Source: Bradyrhizobium sp. CCBAU 53421 (GTDB taxonomy: Bacteria; Pseudomonadota; Alphaproteobacteria; Rhizobiales; Xanthobacteraceae). From it: 64,000 nucleotides of DNA. The notes beneath the pieces are model-generated. The model saw only the letters and a list, made by a program, of their open reading frames with translations. It was not told the DNA's origin and did not search any database. Location of the stretch: contig NZ_CP030047.1 of the NCBI RefSeq assembly GCF_015291625.1, forward strand, positions 5,146,001-5,210,000. Direction: 5' to 3'. The position numbers and the translations under genes are program-made. Below are positions 6,903 through 14,630 of this stretch, piece by piece. Numbering within the stretch: the stretch's first letter is position 1; each line of letters starts with the position of its first letter.

Positions 6903-8192
6903 GTGTTATATCTGGAACTTGCGATCGTGGCGGTCTTGATCGTCGTCAACGGTCTGTTGTCGATGTCGGAGCTTGCGATCGTCTCCTCCCGTCCGGCGCG
7001 GCTTGCGGCGCTGGTCGAGAAAGGCGTCAGCGGCTCGCGCCGCGCGCTGGCGCTGGCCTCCGATCCCGGCAAATTCCTCTCCACGGTGCAGATCGGCATC
7101 ACGCTGATCGGCGTGCTGTCGGGCGCCTTCTCGGGCGCAACGCTCGGCCAGCGCCTCTCGCAATGGCTGTTCGAGCTTGGCCTGCCGGCAAACGTCGCCG
7201 ACGCGGCCGGTGTCGGCATCGTCGTCGGCGTGATCACCTATTGCTCGCTGATAGTCGGCGAGCTGGTGCCGAAGCAGATCGCGCTGCGCGATCCGGAAGC
7301 GATCGCGGTGCGCGCCGCGCCGGCGATGACCGTGATGGCCAAACTGTCGCTGCCGGTGGTGTGGCTGCTCGACCGCTCCGGCAAGTCGTTGCTCTGGCTG
7401 CTCGGCCATCGCGAGGATGCGCAGGACCGCGTCAGCGAGGACGAGATCAAGACGCTGGTGGTGGAAGCCGAGAATGCCGGCGTGCTCGAGCCCGGCGAAA
7501 AGGAGATGATCGCCGGCGTGATGCGGCTCGGCGATCTGCCGGTCGGCGCCGTCATGACGCCGCGCCACGAGGTCAGCCTGATCGATCTTGCCGCCCCCGC
7601 GCCCGAGATCCTGGCGGCGCTGCAGAAGAGCAGCCACTCGCGCTGCGTGGTGTTCGACGGCAACCGCGATCATGCGCTCGGCATCGTGCAGGCCAAGGAC
7701 GTGCTCGACGTCTACCTCGCCGGCCAGACGCCCGACATCCGCGCGCTGACGCGCGATGCGCCGATCATCCCGGAGACCGTCGACGCCCGCGACGTGGTCG
7801 CAATCCTGCGCGACTCCGCGGTGCATATCGGCCTCGTGCACGACGAATACGGCACCTTCCAGGGCGTCGTCACCAGCGCCGACATCCTCGAGGCCATCGT
7901 CGGCGCCTTCCATACCGAGGAAGGCCCGGCCGAACCCGCCTATGTCAGGCGCGACGACGGCTCCTATCTGATCGCGGGCTGGATGCCGGCGCTCGAGTTC
8001 AGCGAACTGCTCGGCATCGCGCTGCCCTCGCCGCGGCCCTACCAGACCGCGGCCGGCTTCCTGCTGCATGCGTTCGGCGCGATCCCCGACACCGGTGCGA
8101 GAACCGCTGCGCAGGGCTGGGATTTCGAGATCGTCGATCTCGACGGCCGGCGCATCGACAAGGTGCTGGCGAGCAAGCGGCCCGCAGCCTGA
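6903..8192 (+). CDS. CNNM/CorC-HlyC family membrane protein with CBS pair
   Basis: The start is a GTG at 6903 (VLYLELAIVAVLIVV), chosen because the upstream extension lacks coding character. Residues 1-190 form the CNNM/DUF21 membrane domain with four helices. Residues about 210-335 hold two CBS domains (VMTPRHEVSLIDL..., DHALGIVQAKDVLD...), which bind adenosine nucleotides in relatives. Residues about 350-429 are the CorC_HlyC domain (EYGTFQGVVTSADILEAIVG). The family is annotated as haemolysin but is better linked to Mg2+/Co2+ export; which metal applies here cannot be told. The length of 429 residues is typical. Confidence 0.85.
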   Translation: MLYLELAIVAVLIVVNGLLSMSELAIVSSRPARLAALVEKGVSGSRRALALASDPGKFLSTVQIGITLIGVLSGAFSGATLGQRLSQWLFELGLPANVADAAGVGIVVGVITYCSLIVGELVPKQIALRDPEAIAVRAAPAMTVMAKLSLPVVWLLDRSGKSLLWLLGHREDAQDRVSEDEIKTLVVEAENAGVLEPGEKEMIAGVMRLGDLPVGAVMTPRHEVSLIDLAAPAPEILAALQKSSHSRCVVFDGNRDHALGIVQAKDVLDVYLAGQTPDIRALTRDAPIIPETVDARDVVAILRDSAVHIGLVHDEYGTFQGVVTSADILEAIVGAFHTEEGPAEPAYVRRDDGSYLIAGWMPALEFSELLGIALPSPRPYQTAAGFLLHAFGAIPDTGARTAAQGWDFEIVDLDGRRIDKVLASKRPAA

Positions 8193-8311
8193 CATTGCCA
8201 GCCGGCCGGCCTGTTGATAACGGGCAGGACAGCAAAACAGGCGGCCGCTGTATGCTATCGGCATAACGGCCGCCGAAATCCCCTTCGAGTAAACCCCACG
8301 GAATTGATCCC

Positions 8312-8911
8312 ATGCGCATTACCCTTGTCGGTTCCCGCCATTTCGGCGTGACGACCCTGAACATGCTGCGCGAGCACCACGTCACGCTGGTCAGGGTGGT
8401 CGTCCATGACGGCGAGGACCGGCTGGCGGCAGCGGCCAGGGCTGCCGGCGTCGAGGTCGTGGTCCAAGCCGATCCCAAGCTGGTGACGGCCGCCGAGATC
8501 GCCCCGGGCACCGACCTGATCGTGACCGCCCATAGCCACGCCCGCGTCAGCAGGGAGGCGCTTGCCGTGGCCAAGTTTGGCGGCATCGGCTACCACCCAT
8601 CGCTGCTGCCGCGTCACCGCGGCATCGCTGCGGTGGAGTGGACCATCAAGGAAGGCGATCCGATCGCCGGCGGGAGCATCTACCACCTCGCCGACCGCAT
8701 GGACGCCGGCGCGATCGCCGCCCAGGACTGGGTGTTCGTCAAGAAGGGCGAGACGGCCCGCGAGCTCTGGGAGCGCGCGCTGGCGCCGCTCGGGCTGCGT
8801 CTGCTCGGCGAGGTCATCGACTATGGCAAGGTCAATGGCGCGCTGCCGGCCAAGCCCCAGGACGAGCAGTTTGCGACCAAGGCGCCTAACCTCAGTCCCG
8901 GCAAGCACTAA
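8312..8911 (+). CDS. Formyltransferase-fold protein (FDH hydrolase-like)
   Basis: This 199-residue protein has only the formyl-transferase domain, as in methionyl-tRNA and GAR formyltransferases. The N-terminus MRITLVGSRHFGV is the Rossmann start. The core motif is GYHPSLLPRHRG, and a later MDAGAIAAQD supplies the conserved Asp. The catalytic Asn of the usual NxH motif is replaced by Gly while His and Asp remain. The HPSLLPRHRG...W pattern resembles the N-terminal hydrolase domain of 10-formyltetrahydrofolate dehydrogenase more than Fmt. It may act on 10-formyl-THF; the specific substrate is unknown. There is no C-terminal domain. It is monocistronic. Confidence 0.75.
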   Translation: MRITLVGSRHFGVTTLNMLREHHVTLVRVVVHDGEDRLAAAARAAGVEVVVQADPKLVTAAEIAPGTDLIVTAHSHARVSREALAVAKFGGIGYHPSLLPRHRGIAAVEWTIKEGDPIAGGSIYHLADRMDAGAIAAQDWVFVKKGETARELWERALAPLGLRLLGEVIDYGKVNGALPAKPQDEQFATKAPNLSPGKH

Positions 8912-8977
8912 TCCGGATATCGGTATCGAGATACCAAAGTATTGAACATCCAGATCGGATTTTCCTGTTCCTGATCC

Positions 8978-9002
8978 GGAACCGAATTCACCATGAAGTG
9001 TT
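8978..9002 (+). promoter_or_regulatory. Candidate EcfG-type stress promoter
   Basis: GGAAC at 8978-8982 is followed after 16 bases by TGTT (8999-9002), close to the GGAAC-N16-CGTT general-stress consensus of Bradyrhizobium. It lies about 100 bases upstream of the secreted-protein gene at 9106. Confidence 0.4.
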
Positions 9003-9105
9003 TGAGTTCACAGGAACATTCGGGGACTCTCGCGACGCAGCAAATTTTGAACACATTGTGACAGGATAAGCCGCGTCATCACACGAAATTACAGGGATTT
9101 GATTC

Positions 9106-9465
9106 ATGCGTTCGATCCGCATTCGCGACCTGATTTTGGTCACTTCGGTCGCTTCGGCTGCCGCGCTCACCGCTGCTCCCGCATCCGCCCAGCAGCCTTA
9201 TGACGGCCTCTGGAACGTCACTGTGGTCACCAAGACCGGCAGCTGCGAGCCGTCGACCAGCTCGACCCTGACCGTTTCGGAAGGAAAGATCACCGCGCCG
9301 GGCGCGACGATCTCCGGCACCGTCGGCAGTGGGGGCCTTGTGCGAGTCTCGATCAATGGTGCATATGCGAACGGACAACTCAGTGGCAACTCCGGATCGG
9401 GGAAGTGGAATGGGGCATCAGCTGGCGTACCGTGCAGCGGCCGATGGGAAGCATCCCGTCAGTAA
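9106..9465 (+). CDS. Secreted hypothetical protein, 119 aa
   Basis: The N-terminus MRSIRIRDLILVTSVASAAALTAAPASAQ is a Sec signal peptide with likely cleavage after ASA. The mature domain of about 90 residues is Gly/Ser/Thr-rich and predicted beta (DGLWNVTVVTKTGSC, APGATISGTVGSGG, GKWNG...CSGRWEASRQ), with two Cys that could form a disulfide. The repeated 'G.W....' pattern is typical of small periplasmic beta-barrel-like proteins in Bradyrhizobium. Its end overlaps the start region of a second secreted protein with similar design. Confidence 0.75.
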   Translation: MRSIRIRDLILVTSVASAAALTAAPASAQQPYDGLWNVTVVTKTGSCEPSTSSTLTVSEGKITAPGATISGTVGSGGLVRVSINGAYANGQLSGNSGSGKWNGASAGVPCSGRWEASRQ

Positions 9466-9964
9466 GATCAGCAGCATATCGAGTTTCTTCGCCATCCCGC
9501 GGCGGCCAGCATTTGCAGCCGCCGCGTTTTTCGTGACCGTATTGGCAAGCACGGCAGGCCACGCCCAGTCCGGTCCGTTCGCCGGCATGGCGGGCACTTG
9601 GTCGGGTGCCGGCTCGGTTACCCTCGACGACGGATCCAGCGAACGGATTCGCTGCCGCGCGACCTATCACGTCGGCGGGCCCAGAATGACCATGAACCTG
9701 ACCTGCGCCAGCGACGCCTACAAGTTCAACCTGGCGGCCGATGTGCAGGCCGAAGGCAGTGCAGTCAGCGGCAATTGGAGCGAGTCCAGCCGCAACGTCA
9801 ACGGCTCGCTGGAGGGTCGCGGCGGCGGCGGCAACTTCCAGGTCGTTGCAAGCGCGCCCGGTTTCAACGCCGACATTTCGATGCGCACCAGCGGCAACAG
9901 GCAGTCCGTCACGATCAGGGCCGACAGCCAGTTCCGCGGCGCCAACATCACGCTGTCGAAGTAA
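9410..9964 (+). CDS. Secreted hypothetical protein, 184 aa
   Basis: Overlaps the previous gene by 56 bases. The first usable in-frame start before the signal sequence is the ATG at 9410; no ATG, GTG or TTG occurs between it and the hydrophobic region. The signal core FAAAAFFVTVLAS ends at AGHAQ. The mature part (about 130 aa) is a beta-rich domain: MAGTWSGAGSVTLDDGSSERIRCRATY, then YKFNLAADVQAEGSAVSGNWSES and a C-terminal IRADSQFRGANITLSK. Two Cys are present. The 'G.WSG.G...L..G..E..RC.A.Y' pattern is a recurrent rhizobial periplasmic protein type without known function. Confidence 0.75.
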   Translation: MGHQLAYRAAADGKHPVSKISSISSFFAIPRRPAFAAAAFFVTVLASTAGHAQSGPFAGMAGTWSGAGSVTLDDGSSERIRCRATYHVGGPRMTMNLTCASDAYKFNLAADVQAEGSAVSGNWSESSRNVNGSLEGRGGGGNFQVVASAPGFNADISMRTSGNRQSVTIRADSQFRGANITLSK

Positions 9965-9984
9965 TCGACCGATACGCCGACGAG

Positions 9985-10017
9985 AAAAGCCCTCGGGTCA
10001 TCCCCGAGGGCTTTTTG
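9985..10017. terminator. Bidirectional rho-independent terminator
   Basis: AAAAGCCCTCGGG pairs with CCCGAGGGCTTTTT across a 5-base loop. It serves the plus-strand secreted-protein gene and, with A residues on its other side, probably also the convergent ridA-like gene. Confidence 0.85.
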
Positions 10018-10057
10018 TTTGCTTGTGCTGCGATCGCTCCCGATTGTCTCGATGGTC

Positions 10058-10456
10058 CTATGCGGCAGGTACGAACGCCGTGACCTCGATCTCGACCTTG
10101 GCGCGCTGATCGACCAGCCCGTCGATGTAGAGCAGCGTGGAAGGCGGGAAATTGCGTCCGAGCGTCTCCTTCCACGCCGCCCCGATACCGGCGCCCGCGG
10201 CCTCGTATTCGCTGCGGCTGGTCAGATACCAGGTCAGGCGGACGATGTGCTCGGGACCGGCGCCGGCTTCGTTCAACAGCTTGATGATGCGCTTCAGTGC
10301 GGTACCGACCTGGGCGGCCATCTCGGGCGCGTATTCGCCCTTCTCGTCGCCGCCGGTCTGCCCAGCCAGCACGATCCATTTGCCGGGAGCGTCGAACGCG
10401 ACCCCGTGCGAGAAGCCGCGGGGTTTCGACCACTCGGCCGGTTGCAAGACACGCAT
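10058..10456 (-). CDS. RidA family (YjgF/YER057c) protein
   Basis: A 132-residue RidA-fold protein. Members hydrolyse reactive enamines or imines formed by PLP enzymes, or take part in catabolic steps. Visible features are GVAFDAPGKWIVLAGQTGGD near residues 18-37, a central VGTALKRIIKLLNEAGAGPEHIVRLTWYL, and a C-terminal PPSTLLYIDGLVDQRAKVEIEVTAFVPAA. The canonical RidA Arg105 (in R.......E.eaiA) is not obvious, because the segment reads QRAKVEIEVTAF, so it may belong to an Rid2-7 or non-archetypal class. A good GGAGGA ribosome binding site precedes the start. Confidence 0.8.
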   Translation of the reverse strand: MRVLQPAEWSKPRGFSHGVAFDAPGKWIVLAGQTGGDEKGEYAPEMAAQVGTALKRIIKLLNEAGAGPEHIVRLTWYLTSRSEYEAAGAGIGAAWKETLGRNFPPSTLLYIDGLVDQRAKVEIEVTAFVPAA

Positions 10457-10600
10457 GAGCAGATCCTCCAGATGTGATTATTCCCGCCCTGCTTAGCAGA
10501 GATCACGCGGCCAGCGCACCACGCATCGGCAGAATTGCGCGTTGCAAATTCATGGCGGCTCACCGATACCGGGAATCCCTCCTGATCTCGTTCCCATCAC

Positions 10601-11476
10601 ATGGATCGCACGCCCTCAAAGACTCGCGCAGCACTGTGGATGTCCGGTTGGCTCGCGCTGATGCTGATCGTGGCAGTGGCCGGCCGCGAAGCGACGCGCG
10701 AGGTGAACGTCTTCCAGCTGATGGCCGTGCGCGGCGTGCTCGGCTTCGCGATGCTGTATCCGCTGGTCCACATCAATGGCGGGCTTGCGACCGTGAAGAC
10801 CGCGCGCGTGCACCTGCACATCGCGCGCAACCTGATCCATTTCTGCGCGCAGCTTGGCTGGTTCTACGCGCTGACCTTAATTCCGATCGGCCAGGTGGTC
10901 GCGATCGAGTTCACGATGCCGATCTGGACCGCGATCCTCGCGGCGAGCTTCCTCGGCGAACGGATGACGTCCTGGAAGATCGTCGCGATCGTGCTTGGCC
11001 TGGTCGGCGTCATCGTGATCGTGCGGCCGGCGACCGGTGCGATCAATCCGGGCCAGCTGATCGCGCTCGCCGCGGCGATGGGCTTCGGCGTCTCGATCGC
11101 CGTGGTCAAATCACTGACGCGAACCGAGCAGACGCTGACGATCATCTTCTGGATGCTGGTGGTGCAGTCGCTCGCCAGCCTCGGGCCTGCGCTTTATGTC
11201 TGGACCTGGCCGCCGCTCTCCACCTGGGGCTGGCTTGCCGTGATCGCGTTCTGCGGCACGTTCTCGCACTATTGCATGGCACGCGCCCTGCTCCACGCCG
11301 ACGCAACCGTAGTGATCCCGATGGATTTCGTCCGGGTCCCGCTGACCGCGATCGTCGGTTGGCTGATCTATGCCGAGCGGCTCGATGCCTACACGGTGCT
11401 GGGCGCGGCCATGATCCTCGCCGGCAATCTGCTGAACCTGAAGCCGGCCGGAAAGATCGCGGCGCGCGCAAGCTGA
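10601..11476 (+). CDS. EamA/DMT family transporter
   Basis: A 291-residue inner-membrane protein with about ten hydrophobic helices in two EamA repeats, residues about 15-145 and 155-285. The first repeat ends with the LGERMTSWKIVAIVLGLVGVIVIVRP motif typical of drug/metabolite exporters. The second ends VPLTAIVGWLIYAERLDAYTVLGAAMILAGNLLNL. It is similar to RhaT/YdcZ-like permeases; the substrate is not predictable. The ATG at 10601 has a weak ribosome binding site. It stands as a single gene between convergent neighbours. Confidence 0.85.
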   Translation: MDRTPSKTRAALWMSGWLALMLIVAVAGREATREVNVFQLMAVRGVLGFAMLYPLVHINGGLATVKTARVHLHIARNLIHFCAQLGWFYALTLIPIGQVVAIEFTMPIWTAILAASFLGERMTSWKIVAIVLGLVGVIVIVRPATGAINPGQLIALAAAMGFGVSIAVVKSLTRTEQTLTIIFWMLVVQSLASLGPALYVWTWPPLSTWGWLAVIAFCGTFSHYCMARALLHADATVVIPMDFVRVPLTAIVGWLIYAERLDAYTVLGAAMILAGNLLNLKPAGKIAARAS

Positions 11477-11516
11477 CGCTGGCGCGCCGCCCGGCACACC
11501 GCTGCATCCATGATGG

Positions 11517-11544
11517 CAAAGAACCCGGGGATCATCCCGGGCTC
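11517..11544 (-). terminator. Probable terminator of the brnA-like gene
   Basis: On the minus strand GAGCCCGGG and CCCGGGTTC form a 9-bp stem with a short loop, followed by TTTG. The U-run is short, so it is a moderate call. Confidence 0.5.
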
Positions 11545-11559
11545 CTCATCTTGGAAGCG

Positions 11560-11799
11560 TTATTTCCCGGCGGCCTTGCGCAGCGCCGCGTTGATGCGGT
11601 CCTGCCAACCGGGGCCGCCCGACTGGAAATATTCCAGCACATCCTGATCGATCCGCAGCGTGACCTGCTCCCGGACGCCGGGAACGGTCACAGTCTTTGG
11701 CACCGCGTCCGCGACCTTCGTGGTGGCCCGTTTGAACGCCGCCTCGGCTTCGCTACGGGCATCGTTCAGGGTTCGCGGGCGCCTCGGCTGATCGGCCAT
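11560..11799 (-). CDS. BrnA-like antitoxin family protein, 79 aa
   Basis: The C-terminal part has the ribbon-helix-helix pattern of BrnA antitoxins (VREQVTLRIDQDVLEYFQSGGPGWQDRINAALRKA). It is preceded by a Lys/Arg/Ala-rich N-terminal segment. BrnA normally neutralises the RNase toxin BrnT and represses their operon. No BrnT gene is adjacent: upstream is cysK on the same strand, 18 bases away, and downstream is a terminator. The protein therefore either acts alone as a DNA-binding regulator or is an orphan. AGGAA forms the ribosome binding site. Confidence 0.7.
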   Translation of the reverse strand: MADQPRRPRTLNDARSEAEAAFKRATTKVADAVPKTVTVPGVREQVTLRIDQDVLEYFQSGGPGWQDRINAALRKAAGK

Positions 11800-11817
11800 G
11801 TCTTGGATTCCTGTGTC

Positions 11818-12792
11818 TCAAATTCCTTCAAACAGCACTGTCGAGAGATAGCGCTCCGAGAACGACGGCACAATCGCCAGGACGGTCTTGCCCGCAGCCT
11901 CCGGCCGCTTGCCGATCTGCAAGGCGGCCGCGATCGCAGCCCCCGACGAAATGCCGCCGGGGATGCCTTCGTTGCGCGCCAGCGCGCGCGCGGTCTCGAT
12001 TGCGGTCGCGCTGTTGACCTTGACGATCTCGTCGATCACCGAGCGGTCGAGGATGTCAGGGATGAAGCCCGCGCCGATGCCCTGGATCTTGTGCGGCGTA
12101 TGCTGGCCGCCCGACAGCACCGGGCTCTCCTCCGGCTCCACCGCGACGATCCGCAATGACGGCTTGCGCGGCTTCAGCACCTGCCCGACGCCGGTGATGG
12201 TGCCGCCGGTGCCGACGCCGGCGACGAAATAATCGATGTTGCCGCCGGTGTCGTTCCAGATCTCCTCCGCCGTGGTGCGGCGATGGACTTCCGGATTGGC
12301 GAGGTTCTTGAACTGCTGTGGCATGACGGCGTTGGGCGTCGTGCGCACGAGTTCTTCCGCGGTCGCGATCGAGCCCTTCATGCCCTGCGCCGCCGGGGTC
12401 AGCACGATCTCCGCGCCGAGGAAAGCGAGCATCCGCCGCCGCTCGATCGACATCGACTCCGGCATCACGAGCTTCAGCCGATAGCCGCGCGATGCCGCGA
12501 CATAGGCCAGCGCAATCCCGGTGTTGCCCGAGGTCGGCTCGATCAGCACGGTGTCGGCGTTGATGATGCCGGCCTTCTCCATCGCCACGATCATGGCCGC
12601 ACCGATGCGATCCTTCACGCTGGCCGCCGGATTGAAGTATTCCAGCTTGGCGAGGATCGTCGCGTTGACGCCGTTTGCCTGCGGCAGTCTGCGCAGCCGC
12701 ACGATCGGCGTCGAGCCGATCGCATCGACGATGGAGTCAAAGACGCGGCCGCGTCCGGGTTGCACTGCACTCGTTGTCGACGGCGCGTCCAT
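11818..12792 (-). CDS. cysK: Cysteine synthase A (O-acetylserine sulfhydrylase)
   Basis: Makes L-cysteine from O-acetylserine and sulfide with pyridoxal phosphate. The start at [10 protein letters not shown] follows AACAGGAG; the ORF extends further but without coding character. Lys60 in NPAASVKDR is the PLP Schiff-base lysine. TSGNTG at residues 87-92 binds substrate, and [10 protein letters not shown] binds the cofactor phosphate. The C-terminal [12 protein letters not shown] and [13 protein letters not shown] are typical of CysK. The length of 324 residues is normal. The downstream BrnA-like gene is 18 bases away and possibly cotranscribed. Confidence 0.92.
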   Translation of the reverse strand: MDAPSTTSAVQPGRGRVFDSIVDAIGSTPIVRLRRLPQANGVNATILAKLEYFNPAASVKDRIGAAMIVAMEKAGIINADTVLIEPTSGNTGIALAYVAASRGYRLKLVMPESMSIERRRMLAFLGAEIVLTPAAQGMKGSIATAEELVRTTPNAVMPQQFKNLANPEVHRRTTAEEIWNDTGGNIDYFVAGVGTGGTITGVGQVLKPRKPSLRIVAVEPEESPVLSGGQHTPHKIQGIGAGFIPDILDRSVIDEIVKVNSATAIETARALARNEGIPGGISSGAAIAAALQIGKRPEAAGKTVLAIVPSFSERYLSTVLFEGI

Positions 12793-12912
12793 CAAGCGGC
12801 TCCTGTTGCGGGATATGCTGGAAATATGCGGTCTTCTCTCATTAGAAGCAGCGCACCATGACGCGCAAGGGAGAAACCGCCGAGGCGCCAATTCGTTGCA
12901 TCGCAAAATAAG

Positions 12913-12942
12913 AACCTACGCAAATAACGTAAAACCTACGCA
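12913..12942 (+). repeat. Two 10-base direct repeats 20 bases apart
   Basis: AACCTACGCA occurs at 12913-12922 and 12933-12942, exactly two helical turns apart on the same face. They lie just upstream of a possible promoter (12952-12980) for the zinc-ribbon gene and may bind an activator or tandem dimer. Confidence 0.5.
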
Positions 12943-12951
12943 TTTGTGTTG

Positions 12952-12980
12952 CGACAAGGTCAAACAAGTGCGTCTATATA
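12952..12980 (+). promoter_or_regulatory. Candidate sigma-70 promoter
   Basis: GCGACA (12952-12957), a 17-base spacer and TATATA (12975-12980) give a plausible -35/-10 pair about 40 bases before the zinc-ribbon gene start. The two direct repeats upstream would be centred near -50 to -70. Confidence 0.4.
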
Positions 12981-13020
12981 CTTTCGTCAGGTGCAGCTCA
13001 AAACGCAAAGGGAGGCGCGC

Positions 13021-13236
13021 ATGCCGGCACTTGCTGAAGTTCTGTCGACCGTAGCGTCCAGGCCCGATCCGCGCGGCAGCGATTTGCCGACCTGTCCAGT
13101 TTGTGCTGACTCCATGGTAGCGGCAGAAGCGTCCGCCTACCTGTTCGACAATTTGATCAGCTATCTCTGGACCTGCGACAATTGCGGTTACGGGTTCGTG
13201 ACCAAGCACTCGGTGAAACCGATCGTGTGCAACTGA
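13021..13236 (+). CDS. Small zinc-ribbon-like protein, 71 aa
   Basis: Start chosen at MPALAEVLSTV, with AAAGGGAGG 10 bases upstream; the 12946 start is less likely. The protein holds CPVC (CPVCADSM) and CDNC (CDNCGYGF) pairs about 30 residues apart, as in small zinc ribbons, and a final Cys near its end. It is probably a zinc-binding, perhaps nucleic-acid- or protein-binding factor of about 8 kDa. No function is known. It is followed 9 bases after its stop by the convergent tgt gene. Confidence 0.65.
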   Translation: MPALAEVLSTVASRPDPRGSDLPTCPVCADSMVAAEASAYLFDNLISYLWTCDNCGYGFVTKHSVKPIVCN

Positions 13237-13245
13237 TCACACAGC

Positions 13246-14379
13246 TCATTTCGGAGCGATGTCACCGCGCGCCCAACCGGCGCGCGTTTTCGTTCTGAAA
13301 TCCTCGAAGGTGCCGTTTGCCACCGCGTCGCGGATGCCTTGCATCAGCTCCTGATAATAGGCGACGTTGATTTCGGACAGCAGCATTGCCCCAAGAGTCT
13401 CGCCGGCACGCACCAGATGGTGCAGATAGGCGCGCGCATAGCTGCGCGCCGCCGGCCACGTGCTATCTTCATCGAGCGGACGCGGATCGTCGATGTGCCT
13501 TGCGTTGCGCAGGTTGATCTGTCCGAACCGGGTGAACGCCATGCCGTGGCGCCCGTTCCGTGTCGGCATCACACAGTCGAACATGTCGACGCCACGCGCC
13601 ACCGCCTCCAGAATGTCCTCAGGCGTGCCGACGCCCATCAGATAGCGCGGCCGATCGGACGGCAGCGCCGGCGCGGTCTCCTCGATCATCGACAGCATCA
13701 CCGCTTGCGGTTCGCCGACCGCCAGCCCGCCGATCGCGTAGCCGTGAAAACCGATCTCGGTCAGCCCGCGCGCGCTGGCGTGGCGGAGATCCGGGATATC
13801 GCCGCCCTGAACGATGCCGAACAGCATGTAGCCGTCCGGCGCGCTTTCGAACGCTCGCTTGGAGCGCTCGGCCCAGCGCAGCGAAAGCTGCATCGCGCGC
13901 TCGATGTCGGCGCGCTCGGCCGGCAGCCGTACGCACTCGTCCATCTGCATCGCGATGTCGGAGCCGAGCAGCCGCTGCACCTCGACCGAGCGCTCCGGCG
14001 ACAGCTCGACCTTGGCGCCGTCGATATGCGAGCGGAAGGTCACGGCCTTCTCGGTCACCTTGCGCAGCTCCGAGAGCGACATCACCTGGAAGCCGCCTGA
14101 ATCGGTCAGCATCGGGCCGCCCCAGCCGGTGAAGCGCTGCAGGCCGCCGAGCCCTGCGATCCGCTCGGCGCCGGGCCGCAGCATCAGATGATAGGTGTTG
14201 CCGAGCACGATATCGGCGCCGGCATCGCGCACCTCGCGCCAATGCATGCCCTTCATCGCCCCGGCGGTGCCGACCGGCATGAATGCGGGCGTCCGGACGA
14301 GGCCGTGCGGCGTGGTCAGGCGCCCGGTCCGGGCGGCGCCGTCAGTGGCCAGCAATTCGAAATGATTGGGAAGATTCAT
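13246..14379 (-). CDS. tgt: tRNA-guanine transglycosylase
   Basis: Exchanges guanine 34 of GUN-anticodon tRNAs for preQ1 in queuosine synthesis. Start at [10 protein letters not shown] (14379). Asp93 in DSGGFQVM is the general acid/base, and Asp268 in [16 protein letters not shown] is the nucleophile. GGLAVGEP binds substrate. Length 377 is normal. The C-terminal zinc site is absent: family alignment to the CxCxxC-X25-H motif places Ser306, Trp308, Ala311 and Ile337 at the four ligand positions. Flanking conserved residues remain ([16 protein letters not shown]). The gene is separated from queA by an unrelated block. Confidence 0.93.
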   Translation of the reverse strand: MNLPNHFELLATDGAARTGRLTTPHGLVRTPAFMPVGTAGAMKGMHWREVRDAGADIVLGNTYHLMLRPGAERIAGLGGLQRFTGWGGPMLTDSGGFQVMSLSELRKVTEKAVTFRSHIDGAKVELSPERSVEVQRLLGSDIAMQMDECVRLPAERADIERAMQLSLRWAERSKRAFESAPDGYMLFGIVQGGDIPDLRHASARGLTEIGFHGYAIGGLAVGEPQAVMLSMIEETAPALPSDRPRYLMGVGTPEDILEAVARGVDMFDCVMPTRNGRHGMAFTRFGQINLRNARHIDDPRPLDEDSTWPAARSYARAYLHHLVRAGETLGAMLLSEINVAYYQELMQGIRDAVANGTFEDFRTKTRAGWARGDIAPK

Positions 14380-14498
14380 GCGGCTGCTTATTGCGTGTCG
14401 CCGATGCCCGATCAACCCGTCGGTAACAGCTTCCGCGCGACTTCGTGAACGCCAAAGGCCGGGCGGATGCTTGCCCCGGAACCGTCCTTCGGTTAAAC

Positions 14499-14519
14499 AA
14501 AACGAAACCGTATCGTTTT
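14499..14519. promoter_or_regulatory. Inverted-repeat operator, probable TetR site 1
   Basis: AAAACGA (14499-14505) and TCGTTTT (14513-14519) form 7-bp arms around AACCGTA. The site lies in the divergent tgt / patatin intergenic region. A near-identical core (AACGAAACCGTAT then YGTTT) recurs at 16673, after the TetR gene, which points to that regulator as the binder. Confidence 0.55.
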
Positions 14520-14630
14520 ATGTTGAGAATATGGCGGCGGATCGTCCCTGCCGCGACGGCAATGCGCAAAACCTGACTGACCGAGATGTTCTCCCCCTCC
14601 AGTGCCCGGCCTGACGGCGTCCGTCATCGG

